A stretch of DNA of 64,000 nucleotides from Amphimedon queenslandica. Lineage: Eukaryota; Porifera; Demospongiae; Haplosclerida; Niphatidae. The stretch lies in NCBI RefSeq assembly GCF_000090795.2, contig NW_003546380.1:78487-142486 (forward strand), in the 5' to 3' direction. Of the stretch, positions 55,801 to 64,000 are shown piece after piece (the stretch's first letter is position 1; each line of letters starts with the position of its first letter). The notes below the pieces were generated by a model. It had not been told where the DNA came from. It made no database searches and worked only from the letters and a program-made list of their open reading frames with translations. Both the position numbers and the translations under genes were made by a program.

Positions 55801-56474
55801 ATACCGTATAGTGGTTATATTTCACTGGAAATAAATTTTGCTAATTTTGTGCATTTTTATTAATTTGCGAAGTTAAATTCCAAAAAGAGGTATGGCACAC
55901 TAGTAAAGATGGCTGCAGAAGGCAAGATTCGCAAAATTTTATACCAACAAAATAAAACCCCTATACGGTATACGTGTGCATATAGTTACATGTAAACATG
56001 TGTTTGTTTTTAAAAGCTTAATTTGTTTTTAACAGACAGTGTATACTATAACAAAATGAGTGTTTATTTGCACTAAACATAAACAATGTACATGTGTACA
56101 TATACATATGAGTATGTACATGTACATGTACATACTCATATGTATACATGTCCATATGTATGGGCATGAATATGTATGTAATGTATTGCAGTATCCGTGT
56201 AGTGTGTATTAAGTACACGTGTATTGTCATTATATTCTGTGCGTGCATTAGTCCATGTGTTAATTCTCTTATCATGATTATATGTCACTATGTATTATAC
56301 TCAATAGTTGACACATGATGAATGAATTCTCTTCATGCTCCATCCTTGTGCTGTTGAGGGAATTGTTGTATTAATGATTCTAAAAATATACTCAGACTCT
56401 CTTTCCTTATATAGACACGCCCTGATCCATTAGCAGGGATAAACATCAAAAATAAAGAGAATCACAGACGATGA
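37884..56474 (+). CDS. PIBF1: PIBF1 / CEP90 centrosomal coiled-coil protein
   Basis: Fifteen exons: 37884-38210, 38361-38561, 38775-38894, 39602-39735, 39943-40051, 50086-50267, 50572-50796, 51283-51448, 51639-51789, 51912-52005, 53990-54092, 54313-54443, 54508-54592, 55448-55588, 56415-56474; 2229 bases, 742 residues (human 757). Nearly the whole protein is coiled coil. Matches to human PIBF1 in order: [87 protein letters not shown] and [15 protein letters not shown]90 works at centriolar satellites and distal appendages in ciliogenesis. The 10-kb fifth intron contains the Hsp70 cluster and the tenth contains an alpha-kinase gene. The last two exons are Pro-rich and less conserved. Confidence 0.93.
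39010..39400 (-). repeat. Intronic monomer family, PIBF1 intron
   Basis: Two to three reversed, diverged copies (CTCAAACTTTCTACACAACA, CTATAGTACAGG), antisense to PIBF1. Confidence 0.72.
39477..39524. repeat. Perfect 20-bp hairpin with 8-base loop
   Basis: Bases 39477-39496 are the exact reverse complement of 39505-39524, with CATGTAAT between. It lies inside an intron of PIBF1. As RNA it would make a short, perfect hairpin. Confidence 0.85.
39737..39860. repeat. GA-rich microsatellite at a PIBF1 donor
   Basis: Starts within the donor GTAGTGAGGGAGAGAG after exon 4; contains three copies of a 24-base AGGGAGAAAGAGGGAAGGG unit. Confidence 0.88.
40052..41315. other. PIBF1 intron 5, segment before the Hsp70 cluster
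   Basis: No exon is recognised. 40500-40590 carries GTGCTGGGTGATATTG followed by ATACGATA words, the style of a small non-autonomous transposon, not resolved. 41090-41315 is the 5' flank of Hsp70 A and recurs with changes at 44760-45024. No clear heat-shock element array (repeated nGAAn) was seen. Confidence 0.5.
41316..43109 (+). CDS. Hsp70-family chaperone A, divergent phosphate loop, truncated lid
   Basis: A single-exon frame of 597 residues within PIBF1 intron 5. The nucleotide-binding domain is cytosolic Hsc70-like ([66 protein letters not shown]) and the substrate domain is clear ([35 protein letters not shown]). Two changes affect the ATP site: GTTYS reads GTCYS, and the second phosphate loop GGGTFDVS reads GGSNFSVS, replacing the Thr and Asp that act in hydrolysis in bovine Hsc70 (Thr204, Asp206). 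The lid is short and ends in a repeated NNFDKQAL; there is no EEVD. Chaperone fold is sure, ATPase competence is doubtful. Confidence 0.95.
   Translation: MASPAPAVGIDLGTCYSCVGVFQHGKVEIIPNDQGNRTTPSYVAFTDKERLIGDAAKNCITMNSINTVFGAKRLIGRKFNDPKVTADCKHWPFAVVNTDGRPKILVEYLGKTKTFYAEEVSSMVLTKMRETAEAYLGKTVTDVVITVPAYFNDSQRQATKDAGTIAGLNVLRIINEPTAAAIAYGLDKKVKEERNVLIFDLGGSNFSVSILTIEDGIFEVRSTSGNTHLGGEDFDSRMVDYFMKEFQCKYMKDMSSNPHSLCRLRTACERAKRILSSSAQASIEIDSLFEGIDFYTTITRARFEELNNDLFYRILELVEKTLRDAKFYEGQIHDIVLVGGSTRIPKIQKLLQDFFNGKELNKSINPDEAVAYGAAVHAAILSGDKSEEVQDLILLDVAPLSLGIERAGGFFTALIKRNTTIPKKEQETFTTYSDNQPSVLIQVYEGESFMTKDNNLLGKFELSGIPPAPRGVPQIQVTFDIDRNSILNVSASDKSTGKEINITIMNDKGCLSAEEIERMVKEAEEFKAQDDKQRERIAAKNSLEDYTFNMKSTMEDDKHLSAEEIDHTIRVFKAQDDNFDKQALNNFDKQALMLCTV
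43110..45024. other. Spacer between Hsp70 A and the Hsp70 fragment
   Basis: 43110-43560 is 3' flank that recurs after Hsp70 C (49560-50010), showing that the repeats include untranslated flanks. A MITE-like element lies at 43616-43814. 44760-45024 repeats the 5' flank of Hsp70 A. No other gene is seen. Confidence 0.6.
43616..43814. mobile_element. MITE-like element with ~25-base inverted ends
   Basis: Left end TACAAGATGATTTATTGGTG matches the right end in reverse complement. About 199 bases, no coding. The interior word GCCATTGAGCATGC also occurs in the element at 62038-62248, linking them to one family. Confidence 0.7.
45025..45084 (+). pseudogene. Hsp70 5' fragment
   Basis: Starts ATG with [19 protein letters not shown], then loses Hsp70 similarity after about 20 codons. 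It is preceded by about 260 bases of the same 5' flank that precedes Hsp70 A. It is a truncated duplicate of a gene start, about 530 bases ahead of Hsp70 B. Confidence 0.75.
45611..47069 (+). CDS. Hsp70-family chaperone B, interrupted by an assembly gap
   Basis: The 5' part (45611-46260) encodes the first half of the nucleotide-binding domain: [29 protein letters not shown], and a second phosphate loop GGGNFSVS with the same Thr-to-Asn and Asp-to-Ser changes as A. The 3' part (46531-47069) encodes the end of the substrate domain and a full helical lid ([32 protein letters not shown]), then ends LLLYFCS with no EEVD. Between them are 270 N. Gene A has 674 bases over the same interval; 674 also restores one reading frame here, while 270 does not. 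The gene is probably whole and the gap is undersized. Confidence 0.9.
46261..46530. other. Assembly gap (270 N)
   Basis: Lies inside Hsp70 B. Compared with genes A and C, about 404 more bases should be present than the gap allows. The cause is probably collapse among near-identical tandem genes. Confidence 0.95.
47070..47874. other. Spacer between Hsp70 B and C
   Basis: AT-rich, without a recognised gene or long repeat. The last 60 bases lead into Hsp70 C and do not match the 5' flank of Hsp70 A closely. Confidence 0.5.
47875..49509 (+). CDS. Hsp70-family chaperone C, phosphate-loop Asn, truncated lid
   Basis: Single-exon frame of 544 residues. [14 protein letters not shown] is canonical; the second phosphate loop is GGGNFDVS, so only the Thr is replaced by Asn and the Asp is kept. 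[16 protein letters not shown] has Ile for the usual Asp after Asn. The substrate domain is complete ([24 protein letters not shown]). The lid is cut to a short [16 protein letters not shown] tail shared with gene A, ending SKMAEYP without EEVD. It is the best-preserved ATP site of the three. Confidence 0.95.
   Translation: MFRVTGPAIGIDLGTTYSCVGVFQHGKVEIIPNDRGNRTTPSYVAFTDTEFLVGDAAKNCITMNSINTVFGAKRLIGRKYNDPTVAADRKHWPFSVVNLDGHPKILVDYLGETKAFYAEEISSVVLTKMRETAEAYLGKTVTDVVITVPAYFNISQRQATKDAGIIAGLNVLRIINEPTAAAIAYSLDKKAGTERNILIFDLGGGNFDVSILAIENGIFEVKSIIGDTHLGGEDFDSRMVDYFMKEFQRKYMKDMSSNPRSVCRLRTACERAKRTLSSSAQAFIEIDSLFEGIDFYTTITRARFEELNADLFHRTLELVEKALRDAGVDQIHDIVLVGGSTRIPKIQKLLQDFFNGKELNKSINPDEAVAYGAAVYAAILSGDKSEEVQDFLLLDVAPLSLGIERAGGFFTALIKRNTTIPKKEQVTFTTYSDNQSSVLIQVYEGESFMAKDNNLLGMFQLSGIPPAPRGVPQIQVIFDIDRDGILNVSASDKNARKENKITVTNFERRLSAEEIERRIRVFKAEDDNFDKQALMFYSKMAEYP
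49510..50085. other. End of PIBF1 intron 5
   Basis: 3' flank of Hsp70 C, similar to 43110-43560 after gene A, then the acceptor TTGACACAG for PIBF1 exon 6. No further gene. Confidence 0.6.
50871..51062. mobile_element. MITE-like element with TACCRTATAG ends
   Basis: About 192 bases; left end TACCATATAGCGAAAAATTT and right end (reverse complement) TACCGTATAGTGGAAAATTT. TA at both edges suggests a TA target-site duplication, as in Tc1/mariner-type elements. It lies in a PIBF1 intron. Confidence 0.75.
52006..52531. other. PIBF1 intron 10, left part: hairpin and MITE-like element
   Basis: A GC-richer foldback at 52060-52098 pairs TGGATAGCAGCC with GGCTGCTATCCA around a CTTCGCC-containing loop. 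The MITE-like element follows at 52168-52375. The remainder is 3' flank of the alpha-kinase gene. Confidence 0.6.
52168..52375. mobile_element. MITE-like element with TACCGTATAAG ends
   Basis: About 208 bases with inverted ends TACCGTATAAGTGGTTTTTT and its near-complement, and an internal CCACGTGTGCCATGC resembling the interior of other copies. The interior has several TTCGCG/CGCGAA words. Confidence 0.78.
52532..53305 (-). CDS. Alpha-kinase (MHCK/eEF2K-type) domain protein
   Basis: An intronless frame of 257 residues consisting of little more than an alpha-kinase domain: [12 protein letters not shown] for the nucleotide loop, the Lys in [46 protein letters not shown], then [19 protein letters not shown], which carries the structural zinc ligands (His, Cys and Cys in HQCSGPC). 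These atypical kinases phosphorylate Ser/Thr, often in helices. The gene lies antisense inside PIBF1 intron 10. No regulatory domain is attached, so target and control are unknown. Confidence 0.9.
   Translation of the reverse strand: MSEWNSTFDVEPFAKGRFRYAFKGRYTQHATKCGQSIVVKKFKDNYIWERKGWDSTLKIYSKAQEYASGFGRGLEFNTCETGKVTFAGSSTKVQVNEYTVLEDYLEGKYIKWCNNYGYVSSEARGVDQILTAFMHWSWIRSRGEEMVSDIQGVKNGSRYRLTDPAMLSVKREYGVTDTGIEGMAMFFLIHQCSGPCNDLPKPTLAQFVDKIPNEMMQEALALQQLSARGTTYSHETKFPEPVRKALIPVFLAIAQGQ
53306..53989. other. PIBF1 intron 10, right part
   Basis: 5' flank of the alpha-kinase gene, then plain AT-rich sequence ending in an (ATT)n run directly before the acceptor of exon 11. No gene seen. Confidence 0.55.
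54094..54182. repeat. GA-rich microsatellite at a PIBF1 donor
   Basis: The donor GTGAGAGAGAGAG after exon 11 continues as GA/GGGA for about 90 bases on the sense strand. Confidence 0.9.
54620..55375 (+). repeat. Tandem array of the ~170-base monomer in PIBF1 intron 13
   Basis: Four full copies plus a partial one, spaced 178, 169 and 177 bases. As in the DDIAS-like intron, one copy lacks most of the CTGTACTATAG segment before the CCCATGG word. Plus orientation, sense to PIBF1. Short frames starting MVFSKKW come from this repeat and are not genes. Confidence 0.88.
55802..55970. mobile_element. MITE-like element with TACCGTATAG ends
   Basis: About 169 bases with inverted ends TACCGTATAGTGGTTATATT and the matching CCCTATACGGTA, in PIBF1 intron 14. 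Confidence 0.75.
56101..56146. repeat. Perfect 46-base palindrome
   Basis: The 23 bases 56101-56123 are exactly complementary to 56124-56146 with no spacer. The centre is an ACATGT run. It lies in PIBF1 intron 14. Such a sequence can extrude a cruciform or fold as RNA. Confidence 0.92.
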
Positions 56475-56865
56475 TTATAATGACTGCTGTGACCACGCCC
56501 ATCAATAAAAGCTGATGCAATCTTTGAAGGAATTTATTTTCATTTATTTATTTTTTATTTCACTAAAAAAATATCACAACATAAAAACAATAATTCAAAA
56601 TAGCACATAATAATAAAATAATAATAGCACATAATAATAATAATAATAATAAATTAATAATAATATTTATAATATATTAAATAATATAAGGTGCGTTATA
56701 TGGTACAGATTGATTGCATAATAAGAGAAAAATAGCATAAATAATAATTTTTTAAAAATTATAAACTATATTATAGCTGTGCCTATATAAATCTGTTGCA
56801 GCTGATAATAATAATAATAATAATAATAATATATGGCAATGTTATGAAGCATTAACAAAAATAGC

Positions 56866-56900
<35 letters not shown>

Positions 56901-57106
56901 ACAGTATCCTGTAGACCCTGCATAATAGAAGTGTACATGTGTATATGTAGCTTATGCTGATAAATGGTGATAGAATATTATGGATGAGCATGTATATGTA
57001 TTATGTATAATGTGACCTTAATAATATATCATGTCCAATAAAAAGTGAATATACATATATGTGTACAAGAGTAACACATGTATAATAATTATAATATTTA
57101 CTCTTT
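56475..57106. other. Convergent spacer, AT-rich trinucleotide repeats
   Basis: Between the 3' ends of PIBF1 (+) and the propeller gene (-). Several (AAT)n tracts at 56625-56665, 56805-56830 and 56865-56900. No gene. Confidence 0.75.
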
Positions 57107-60100
57107 CTAACTCTTATCTCTGAGAGGCATGTAGTCAATCCTTGACGAGACAACAGTCACTTTCTGAGGTGTCATCCTCAAACTGTTGCTTCTCTGTGAT
57201 GTGTAGCTTAAAGGAGACACGGTACAAGAGCTTCTCACACTTGGAGGAGGGGAAAGGGAGAGCTCGTACAAATGAATCTGTTCTCTGTCTCCGCCTGTCA
57301 CGATCAGAAGGTGCATGGCGGAGTGAAAAAGGGGCGTGTCTTGTAATCGGCTGTTCAGCCTTTCGTCAAACGGGTCAGTGGATATAGGAGGGGTGGACAT
57401 TGATATAGGAAGGGTCTCGTCTGTCGTGAATATTTGTTGTATCGGTCTAGAGGTGACCTGCGTACTAGCCATGAATTTGTACGAGAGAGATGATGAAGGG
57501 GAGGGGTCAGATTGGTTTAGGGAGGAGTCTATTCTGAAGACCATGACGTCGCCTTTCTTGGTACCAATGAACAGGAATGAGTTTGAGTAGTGTATGGTCG
57601 TGATTTGTGAGCGCTGCTGCCTCGAGTGATGGGGATCACTAAAGAAAGAGAGAGAGAGAGAGGGGGGAGGGAGGGAGGGAGAGAGAGAGAGGGGGGGGAG
57701 GGAGAGGGGGAGAGAGAGAGAGGGAGATTGAAAGAGGATATTAAGTATAGTCTTTCTAAGGTCATCAAATTCATGTACAACGGAACAAAAAGTGAACAGA
57801 AGCCAAAAAAGGAAACTCATTGACAGTATATCCAATTCATGAGAGGGCATGTACATTCTACACTCTCACAAATAATATTCACATTCCTAAGTCTATTCAT
57901 CACTGATCTCATGACCACACATTATCTTATAAAACACACAGTAAACCATTAGAAGAGAAAGGTGACAGTTTACACAAGGACTGTCTTGTGACCATGATGA
58001 ATACAGGCTATACTCATTACAGCTTTCACTATTATGACAAGACTTTGTTTTTATCAACCTCTGACTCTCCCCCACTCCTCCCTCAGCCCTTTCTCTCCCC
58101 CCTCTATCTCTTTCTCATCATTTTCTCATAAACTAAAGCTTTTCCCTTTCTTTCTTATCTCTCTCTCTCTCTATGTCATCCCTTAGTATGTCTCTGTACT
58201 CATGATGCTTTCACTGAAAGTAAACACAAGTAGATTTGTATATAGTCATAACTCATGTAGTCCATATGGTTGGCACATGCACAGCATCTCTCTCCATTCA
58301 AAAACACATTATACTTCATGATAACAGAATTATACTTATTTCCTATTAGATTGCTATGGGCAAACATTTCCTGCACCTGTACATGTATGCATTCACTAAG
58401 AGATATAGAGTTACAGTATAGATACTGGTATCGTATTATTATAGCTATTATTATAATCATCAAAGTTCATTTATTATTTAATGTAAATTTTAATCCAATA
58501 GCTGATGTAGTAAACAATGTCATACTGCCAAATTATACACTGAAAGAGTCACTTAACAAAGTTTCAATACAGAAAACATACATACATACATGTAGTTACA
58601 TGTACTTACATTTATTACTAACAAGTAATTGGCTGAGAAATGTCAATAGATTATGTACATGTACATGATGTACTAATTACATGCTTGCTAGATTGAATAA
58701 TTGGAGCAGGTGCATTTAAGTAAAAGTTGAATGTTCACAAAGTATGTAACCCCACATACTGTACTGTATGTGCAAGTGTTTACTTTAGTATGAAATTGCT
58801 GAGTCTAATGTATCAAATATGCAAAAACAACCTCATCTACATGTACTGTATATGCATGTAATGCTAATGTAATGTATCATGTACTCTAATCACTGAAAAT
58901 GAGGTTTAGTCTAGCACGCCCTACACTGACAGTAATAGCAATGGGCTATGATATATGTTTGACCACAAGTGAACATGTGACATGTGAAATAACATAGCCT
59001 CCAAAACATCCTCTCACTCTCTCATCTAACAAAAATGTTCAGCGTCTTTTATCTATTCTATAGATAATATACACCCACCCACCCACCCTCCCTCTCTCTC
59101 TCTCTCTCTAGCTCTCTCCCCCCTCTCTCTCTCCTTACCAATATGTCAATTGTATTTTAGGACTGAAGTCATTCTTATCTCTCAACACAACAGTAGTGCA
59201 GTGAGCAACTGAAGTCCAGACTCCTACATCACAAACTATCAGTTGGTTAACTTCGCTTCTATTCCTAGTAGCCGATAAATGGAGGCCATCCCTTGCATCC
59301 AGTGACCCCAGCTTGCACCAATCGGTCCCTCGGAATATCCCAATGTTACCTCCGAATGAGCACCAGTAGGTATCGCACTGGCCCTCTAGTGGTACGTGGG
59401 CGATGCAATGGACCGAGCAATCCGTTGGGGAATTTGAGAGTCGGATTATTCTCTGCGATAGCTTGTTTAAGTGTTCTTTAAAACGGCCGTCTCTTTCTAC
59501 GAGTCCTTCAAACACCACGGCGTATCCATAGGGAGTTCCAACAAGAACTTCACCCCTAGTGCCTTCACTTCTTAGAGTTGACGTGGGGGATGAGGACATG
59601 GAAGAATGGACCGAGTTTGATGCTCGCACTGCAAGCGTTAGAATGGGGACATTGAGGCCTATGCATTGGTGGTTTTTTAACTTAAATCCGGTACTTTCCT
59701 GAGAGAGATCTAACGAATGAAGAGTCCCTTTCTCTGTCCCGACCCAGAGCTGGTTCTCACCCGAGATAAGTGAGGACTGTATGTTAGCCATTGTGAATGC
59801 AGCTGTGAGTTCAAGGGACTGAGGACTAGGCTCACTGTTGGACTGACTAGCGTCTACAATATCTTGAAGTAGAGGTATTGAGAGGTGCTCAAACTCCGTG
59901 GGATTCGGGCCACAAGTGGCCACGCCAAACGAGAAACCAGGCTCACTTGAAACTAGCAGATACTGAGCTGAGAAAGGCTCGCAGAGCTGAGGAGAAAAAG
60001 GAGAGAAGGAAGAAGAGAGGATCGAGGAATCGGGTGATATTGGACAAGCTGATGGTGGACTAAAGGTCTGCTGTCGCCCACTTTCATAACCGCTCCCAGC

Positions 60101-60205
60101 AGAGGAAGAAGGAGCTGGACTGAATGATGGTAGGAAGTGATCCAGTAGGATTACATGTTTTGGATTAACAGGTAGGTCTTTGGATTGCCATAAGACAGGC
60201 TCCAT
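57107..60205 (-). CDS. Beta-propeller (WD40-like) protein, family uncertain
   Basis: Two exons: 60205-59139 and 57638-57107; 1599 bases, 532 residues. A Ser/Pro-rich N-terminus is followed by repeated blades with signatures such as LWVGTEKGTLHSLDL, EVLVGTPYGYAVVF, DTYWCSFGGNIGIF, VGVWTSVAHCTTVVL, FLFIGTKKGDVMVFRI and LLIVTGGDREQIHLYEL. The VWVG/GTEKG blade style and the GGDG-like closing strand are similar to the C-terminal propellers of ARHGEF10/17 and JIP4, but no DH, PH or coiled-coil part is present here. A scaffold role is likely; I cannot name the gene. It is head to head with the P-loop/LRR gene. Confidence 0.7.
57643..57730. repeat. GA-rich microsatellite at the propeller-gene acceptor
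   Basis: GA on the plus strand, CT on the sense strand, directly before the acceptor of the second exon (57638). Confidence 0.88.
57731..59138. other. Single intron of the propeller gene
   Basis: About 1.4 kb with no recognised gene. The 5' end of the intron (sense direction, 59138 downward) begins GTAAGGAGAGAGAG, another GA tract at a donor. Short ACATGT runs are present. Confidence 0.65.
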
Positions 60206-60766
60206 CTTTTTGACGTTCTTGGTGAGTTTGTGCAGAATACAGCTGTAACTTGTTGTTGTTTACTGGTCCTGTTTACACAATGACACTCCTTTGCTCCAAA
60301 CAATGGGACACCCTCCAAAAAACAATTGAAATGAAAAATACAGCGTCTAGCAACCTTGAGGACTACAAGCCTTGCAATGGAAGTATATCCTGATGATGGT
60401 AGAGTAACAGAAGTATCTGTCTTCTTTTCTTTTGTACAAACTAGCGTTTCTTGTTTTCAAGAAATGAAGGTTCGTAATAAATCAGAGACTAGGGACTAGA
60501 CGAGAACAGTAGATACAGAGTTTATAAGCTACTGTGCACTGACAGTCAGCTCTTCTGCTTGTTCAACGGAGTCGCTCTGCTGCTTTCCTTGGCTCTTGTC
60601 GCGTCTATTCTTCTTCTTCCGAAGAAAAACGAAGCCAAAAATTGCCCAATTCATTAGAGGCGTGGATGCGTACATTTCATTATTGGTCACGCCCATTTTA
60701 GATTATAATCATTAAATTTTTAATAACGAGGACATGCCCTTTCCAGTTCTAGTTCTCTGCTAGAAA
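60206..60766. promoter_or_regulatory. Divergent promoter region, propeller gene / P-loop-LRR gene
   Basis: 561 bases between start codons at 60205 (-) and 60767 (+). Nothing coding is recognised. Shared or adjacent promoters are inferred from orientation. Confidence 0.45.
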
Positions 60767-63586
60767 ATGGACGGGTAAGCTACATCTCCAATCTTCATTC
60801 CCTCTCTCTCTCCTTTATTCATTGCCTCTCTCTGCTTCTATCCCTGATCTATTTAGGACTGAAGTAATTGTAGCAGTTTTCGGTTGCCCTGGGGTAGGAA
60901 AGTCCACTTTTATCTCGAATGCCTTAGAGGTATGTATACAATTTTTATCAATAGTTTTACCATCTGTAAACCATCTCCTCCTGTTTCCCTGCAGGGTCAG
61001 TTTGAGAGGAAACGTGAAGCTGGTAATCAGCGTTACATTACTGGCAGTGTCAAGATGTGTGGCAGAGAAGTGCCAGTCAAAATTGTATGCTCTTCATTTC
61101 TATCTTCTTGTCTCCTATTTTCTATCTAAATTTTCTTTTGTTTTTCCATCTCTTATTTTTTCCTCTCCTGTCTCTCGTCTTGCAAGACTTTGTTCATTTT
61201 TTTCCTTTTCCTTAGCTCCAACTTCTTATTTTCCTCATTCCCTTTCTCCTACATTATAATGCGTGTTCGTTGTACTTATCCCAGTACACAATGCAAGCTT
61301 AATTATTGTAAAATTGTTCCACTAGGTGTAGTATTGTAACAGATAGTCCCAGTAGGTGTAGTATTGTAGTTATTTTGTATGCTACATGGTATTATGTATG
61401 TTTATACACTCTTAGTGGTCTGTCTGTGTTCTTTATGACACTTTCTTTGCTTTCCGTATTTATGATAATATTTCTTTTGTTTTGTTGTTTGTTATTTTCG
61501 GTACAATTGATAGAGTGTATACACTCATTCACTAGTATACCTGATGAAGTGTAACTCTAAAGACTTTCAGTTTCAGTTAGATACAGTGCAGGCATACTTA
61601 TAAATTATTATAATTAACTTTAGGAATTTTTGTTTTACATGTACTTAGGTTGATTCTGATTTTGATTTGATTTTGATTTGATTTTGATTTTGTTTAGGTT
61701 GAAGAGCCAGAGCTAACCACCAGAGCAATATTATCCATCATACTGTTTGACATTACTAGCCATGTGAGGGATGGGGAGAGAGAGAGGGGGGGGTTAGAGG
61801 TAAAATAAGAATATCCTTCACTCTTTCCCTTCTTTCCCCTCCTCTCTCTCTCTCTCCCTCTCTCTCCTCTCTCTCTCTCTCCCTTTTCTTCCTGCAGGAG
61901 ACTTACATGGAGCTGTCTCAACTCCTTGAAATGAGTCACAGGGTTTGTCCTAGTGCTCACGTTGTTGTCATTGGGGCTAAAGCTGATCTTAGGAAACCGC
62001 ATCACGTGACGACTGAAGAAGCAGAGGTGAGATAAAATACTGTATAGCGGGAAATTTTGGAGGGACTAAAATTTGACGAATTGCTAAATTTTGATCATTG
62101 GTGAATTTTAATTTGGCAAATTTGTGGCCACGTGCCATTGAGCATGCACATAATGGCTCTAAATGGTAGATTTTTATTCTGGCAAATGGCTATCAAAATG
62201 CCAAATTAGCCAAAATTAATCCCCTCCAAAATTTTCTGCTACACGGCATGCTATTTATTAAGACTGGATTTTTTAAAGTGTTTATTTAACTATAAAAGTA
62301 AACTGATAAGTATAAAACCCTTACATGCTTTATAAAAAATAATTTTAGAAAATACAATTATCATTATTATTATCAGTAGTAGTTGTTAGTAGTCTACTAT
62401 GGTTGTCTTTTAAAATAGAGTTTCTGTTCTGGGCATCGAAATGGTACTCCTTATTACGAGATTGCTAACGGTCCTACAGAGAGTATCAGTGCTTTGTTTA
62501 AGGAAGTACTGGCTCGCCCGCTCATTAATGATCATGTGGTGAGTACAAGTACATGTACATCAACATGTATCAGATAATGTAATACAAATTGGGGGTGATT
62601 TCAGAGCCATTTTTTGCAATAATCATGGGCTATATAATACAGGGTATTTTCCAGGAAATGGCTAATTTTAAAATTGGCCATAACTTAATTATTTGAAGTC
62701 GGAATCAGCTCAAACTTTTTATATAGCATAAGGACATCAACATGTACCAGGAAATGTAATAAAATTTAGGAGTGATTTTGGAGCCATTTTTGGAAAAACC
62801 ATGGGCTATTATAGTACAGGGTATTTTCCTGAAAATAGCACATTTTAAAAATGGCCATAACTCGAAAATTTGAAGTCGGAATCAGTTCAGAATTTCTGCA
62901 CAGTATAAGGACATCAGTATGTATCAGAAAATATAATAAAAATTGGGGGTGATTTTGGAGCCATTTTTTGGAAAAACCATGGGCTATAGTACAGGGTATT
63001 TTCCTGAAAATAGCACATTTTAAAAATGGCAATAACTAGAAAATTTGAAGTCAGAATCAGCTCACACTTTCTGCATAGCATAAGGACATCAACATGTATC
63101 AGAAAATGTAATAAAAATTGGGGGTGATTTCAGAGCCATTTTTTGGAAAAACCATAGGCTGGTATTTTTCAGAAAATAGCACATTTTAAAATGGCAGTAT
63201 ATTATATTGTATTACTATGATACCATTTTTCTTATTTTAGTTAAGATTTGACACTGCCCAAGAAAATGCTTCATTTATTACTGAGGTACACTGTACATGT
63301 ACATATACAAGTACTTCAATCATTATATCTTCTTTTCTTCTCCTTTATAGACTATGGAGTGGGCACTAACAACAGGGTCTGCTAACATACTAACGCACTT
63401 AAGAGACTTGGGGTACGAGATATCTGAGGACCTTATCAGAAAATACGACGAGACAGTGGGAGCTTATCTGCTAGGGGAATACCCTCCCAAAGTAAGGACT
63501 GTGGACTCATGTGACTTTAATAAGGGACCATGTGACTTTAAGAATAATTATTTTTAATCATAATTTTATTATTTTTTAATAACTAA

Positions 63587-63620
<34 letters not shown>

Positions 63621-64000
63621 GTTTAGACTCTCTCAAAATTCTCCATCATCAAGAGACCAGAGTTCTCCGAGAGAGGCGAAGAATCCGAACTAGACGAAGA
63701 CGATGAACCACAAACCATCATCGACACTAGACCCAGCCTCCAACTAAGCAAGACTCACCTCCTCCAACTATCCGACATTTCTCTTACTCTCATTCCGTCC
63801 AGCTTCTTCCAAGACCTCCTCCCTCTCTCCTCCATTACTCACGTCGACTTCTCTCGTAATTTATTATGTGAGATCCCGGTTGAATTATGTCAGTTGCCTT
63901 CTCTCACTTACCTTAATCTCTCGCATAATTTTCTTTCTTCTCTTCCCTCGTATGCACATTGGGGCCACACCCACTTGAAGGTACTCAACGTTTCACATAA
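60767..64000 (+). CDS. Ras-like P-loop domain fused to leucine-rich repeats (3' end off window)
   Basis: Nine exons seen: 60767-60774, 60857-60929, 60995-61084, 61698-61763, 61898-62026, 62419-62538, 63241-63285, 63351-63491, 63627-64000; all junctions after the second keep phase 0. Residues 1-160 look like a Ras/Rab-type GTPase: P-loop GCPGVGKST, VVVIGAKADLR for the usual NKxD, and GTPYYEIANGPTESISALF in the place of the G5 region. The DxxG switch II motif is not recognisable (VEEPELTTR there), so GTP hydrolysis is doubtful. A linker of about 60 residues (WALTTGSANILTHLRDLGYE) and an acidic stretch precede leucine-rich repeats (ITHVDFSRNLLCEIPVELCQ, LTYLNLSHNFLSSLP). GTPase followed by LRR is the reverse of the ROCO order (LRR then Roc). 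The protein continues beyond the window. Confidence 0.8.
61764..61897. repeat. GA tract at donor and CT tract at acceptor of one short intron
   Basis: The intron begins GTGAGGGATGGGGAGAGAGA and ends in about 70 bases of CTCTCT before CCTGCAG, showing both polarities in one intron. Confidence 0.88.
62038..62248. mobile_element. MITE-like element with TACTGTATAG-type ends
   Basis: About 211 bases; ends TGTATAGCGGGAAATTTTGG and its near-complement CCAAAATTTTCTGCTACA. Contains GCCACGTGCCATTGAGCATGC-like interior shared with 43616-43814. Confidence 0.72.
62550..63200 (-). repeat. Intronic monomer family array, P-loop/LRR gene
   Basis: Four reversed copies about 170-178 bases apart (ACCATGGGCTATAGTACAGG, AAATTTGAAGTCGGAATCAG). 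The last copy lacks the ATAGTACAGG segment, the same short form seen in other arrays. Antisense to the gene. Confidence 0.85.

Overview
The window looks like a demosponge genome, most likely Amphimedon queenslandica or a close relative. The evidence is animal genes (two integrin beta genes, O-GlcNAc transferase, PIBF1) packed tightly on both strands, many introns of only 40-60 bases, short shared promoters, and a gene with Death and CARD-like domains of the expanded sponge type. Gene and species names come from recalled protein similarity; no database search was run. Exon coordinates were derived by hand from splice consensus and reading-phase arithmetic. For each gene where a full exon list is given and both ends are in the window, the exon lengths sum to a multiple of three.

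Layout. 1-5266 (mostly minus strand): a tandem module in which an M35/aspzincin-type metalloprotease alternates with a predicted membrane Death/CARD-like/coiled-coil/LRR gene. An assembly gap follows at 5267-5276. 5405-9851 (+): an ANKRD55-like ankyrin gene. 11422-12757 (+): a small PH-domain gene. 13554-14567 (-): a homologue of the mitochondrial import-motor subunit Pam17, sharing a very short promoter with 14651-16636 (+), a UCHL3-type deubiquitinase that has an intron-containing tRNA-Tyr inside one intron. 16776-20479 (-): a DDIAS/noxin-like gene whose large intron is filled with a roughly 170-base satellite. 21320-26209: two intronless integrin beta genes, head to head. 26736-37207 (-): the complete 14-exon O-GlcNAc transferase gene. 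37884-56474 (+): a 15-exon PIBF1/CEP90 gene. Its introns contain three intronless Hsp70 genes plus an Hsp70 fragment (41316-49509) and an antisense alpha-kinase gene (52532-53305). 57107-60205 (-): a beta-propeller gene, head to head with 60767-64000 (+), a Ras-like P-loop plus LRR gene that runs off the window.

Sequence outside exons is not plain filler. A roughly 170-185-base monomer family occurs in eight introns. TA-flanked MITE-like elements recur. GA and CT microsatellites sit directly at splice sites with a consistent strand bias. (ACATGT)n palindromic runs are scattered throughout.

The most unusual points are the Death/CARD-like/LRR plus M35 module, the Hsp70 cluster with an altered ATP-phosphate loop nested inside PIBF1, an animal Pam17, the integrin pair in which one copy has lost its cytoplasmic NPxY motif, and the P-loop/LRR gene.
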